NCBI GenBank assembly: GCA_030429545.1
Contig: JAUIFF010000005.1
Coordinates: 310,001-374,000 of the forward strand
Source: Polyangia bacterium
Lineage (GTDB): Bacteria; Myxococcota_A; Polyangia; Nannocystales; Nannocystaceae
Length of the DNA stretch: 64,000 nt
Direction: 5' to 3'
Below the pieces are notes generated by a model. The model was not told where the DNA came from. It worked only from the letters and a program-made list of their open reading frames with translations, and made no database searches. Shown piece by piece: positions 63,908 to 64,000 of the stretch. How positions within the stretch are numbered: position 1 is the first letter of the stretch; each line of letters begins with the position of its first letter. Both the position numbers and the translations under genes were made by a program.

Positions 63908-64000
63908 ATGGCCGCGAAACCACCACCCCCTCCGGGCGCCGCAAAGGCACAAAAGGCTGTCGTCTCACGGCCCGACGGGCGTCGTATTGGCGAAATCCTG
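63908..64000 (+). CDS. gspE: Type II secretion ATPase GspE, N-terminus only
   Basis: 31 codons read from an ATG at 63908 to the window end without a stop: a Pro/Ala/Lys-rich start, then RPDGRRIGEIL, which matches the beginning of the N1E domain of GspE/PilB-type ATPases. The order C-D-E is that of the standard T2SS operon and supports the assignment. Only 10 bp separate it from the gspD stop. Confidence 0.75.
   Translation, partial: MAAKPPPPPGAAKAQKAVVSRPDGRRIGEIL

Noticed and set aside
1..64000. CRISPR array, tRNA, rRNA, insertion sequences, prophage
   Set aside because: No direct repeats with regular spacers, no cloverleaf patterns, no transposase or phage genes recognised.

Overview
The window looks like the chromosome of a GC-rich myxobacterium (Myxococcota), most likely from the Nannocystis-type suborder. 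The evidence is: GC by eye in the low-to-mid 60s; two proteins ending in MYXO-CTERM-like sorting tails; a DUF4215-type cysteine-repeat protein; many lipoproteins with Thr/Gly/Glu/Asp/Ser-rich linkers behind the lipobox; two large Ser/Thr kinases; and a type II secretion (T2SS) locus preceded by a sigma-54 response regulator. I see no rRNA, tRNA, CRISPR array, insertion sequence or prophage.

Layout. 1-2.2 kb (minus): a secreted cysteine-repeat MYXO-CTERM protein coupled to an acidic secreted protein cut by the window edge. 2.5-4.0 kb: Ser/Thr kinase. 4.1-6.3 kb (minus): a three-gene operon of a small radical-SAM activase and two proteins of unrecognised type. 6.4-10.8 kb: Asp/Asn-hydroxylase-like oxygenase, glutathione-reductase-type flavoprotein, lipoprotein, uracil-DNA-glycosylase family protein. 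10.9-13.9 kb: a soluble FtsH-like AAA+/M41 protease with a small acidic companion and an unknown protein. I suspect the 4.1-6.3 and 10.9-13.4 kb genes belong to one NTP-dependent system. 14.4-27.6 kb: a mosaic cluster resembling a specialised-metabolite or lipid-modification locus, with four radical-SAM enzymes (two B12-binding type), a halogenase-like flavoprotein, a GT2 glycosyltransferase, an alpha/alpha-toroid protein, a GT39-like membrane protein, and a decayed second copy of the latter. 27.7-29.1 kb: ECF-type sigma factor and VOC protein. 29.5-30.9 kb: two small membrane proteins, one with a TM2 domain. 31.0-33.8 kb: two tandem pectin-acetylesterase/Notum-like lipoproteins. 34.0-37.1 kb: DEDDh exonuclease with a possible CIDE-N-like tail, variant peptide deformylase, TPR/PEGA-type protein. 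37.2-39.2 kb: secreted chymotrypsin-fold protease followed directly by a pacifastin-like inhibitor lipoprotein. 39.3-41.9 kb: alpha/beta hydrolase, chorismate synthase (aroC) and a PH-like membrane protein, all overlapping. 42.1-53.5 kb (minus): Rieske protein, PknK-type kinase/ATPase, WG-repeat protein, nitronate monooxygenase, aconitase with a strong terminator, SRPBCC protein, SMI1/KNR4 protein. 53.6-56.3 kb: zinc-ribbon membrane protein, orphan DNA methyltransferase overlapping tail-to-tail with an ABC six-TM protein. 56.4-57.9 kb: relic of a fatty-acyl-AMP-ligase/polyketide synthase. 58.0-64 kb: sigma-54 response regulator, two tandem gspC-like genes, gspD and the start of gspE.

The most unusual signal is not a gene. 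A dyad-symmetric 10-mer, TGYANNTRCA (relaxed form TGYWNNWRCA), is scattered through the whole window. I counted 38 strict and about 57 relaxed copies by eye, where base composition predicts roughly 2 and 7. The copies lie in coding sequence in all three frames, on genes of both strands, and between genes, and they force AT-rich codons on GC-rich genes. This behaves like the highly iterated palindrome of cyanobacteria, but with a different sequence, and I do not know of a description of it.

The T2SS genes at the right end plausibly export several of the secreted and surface proteins encoded elsewhere in the window (protease, MYXO-CTERM proteins). Coordinates of starts are my best choice and are discussed where ambiguous. 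Family assignments come from motif recognition, not database searches.
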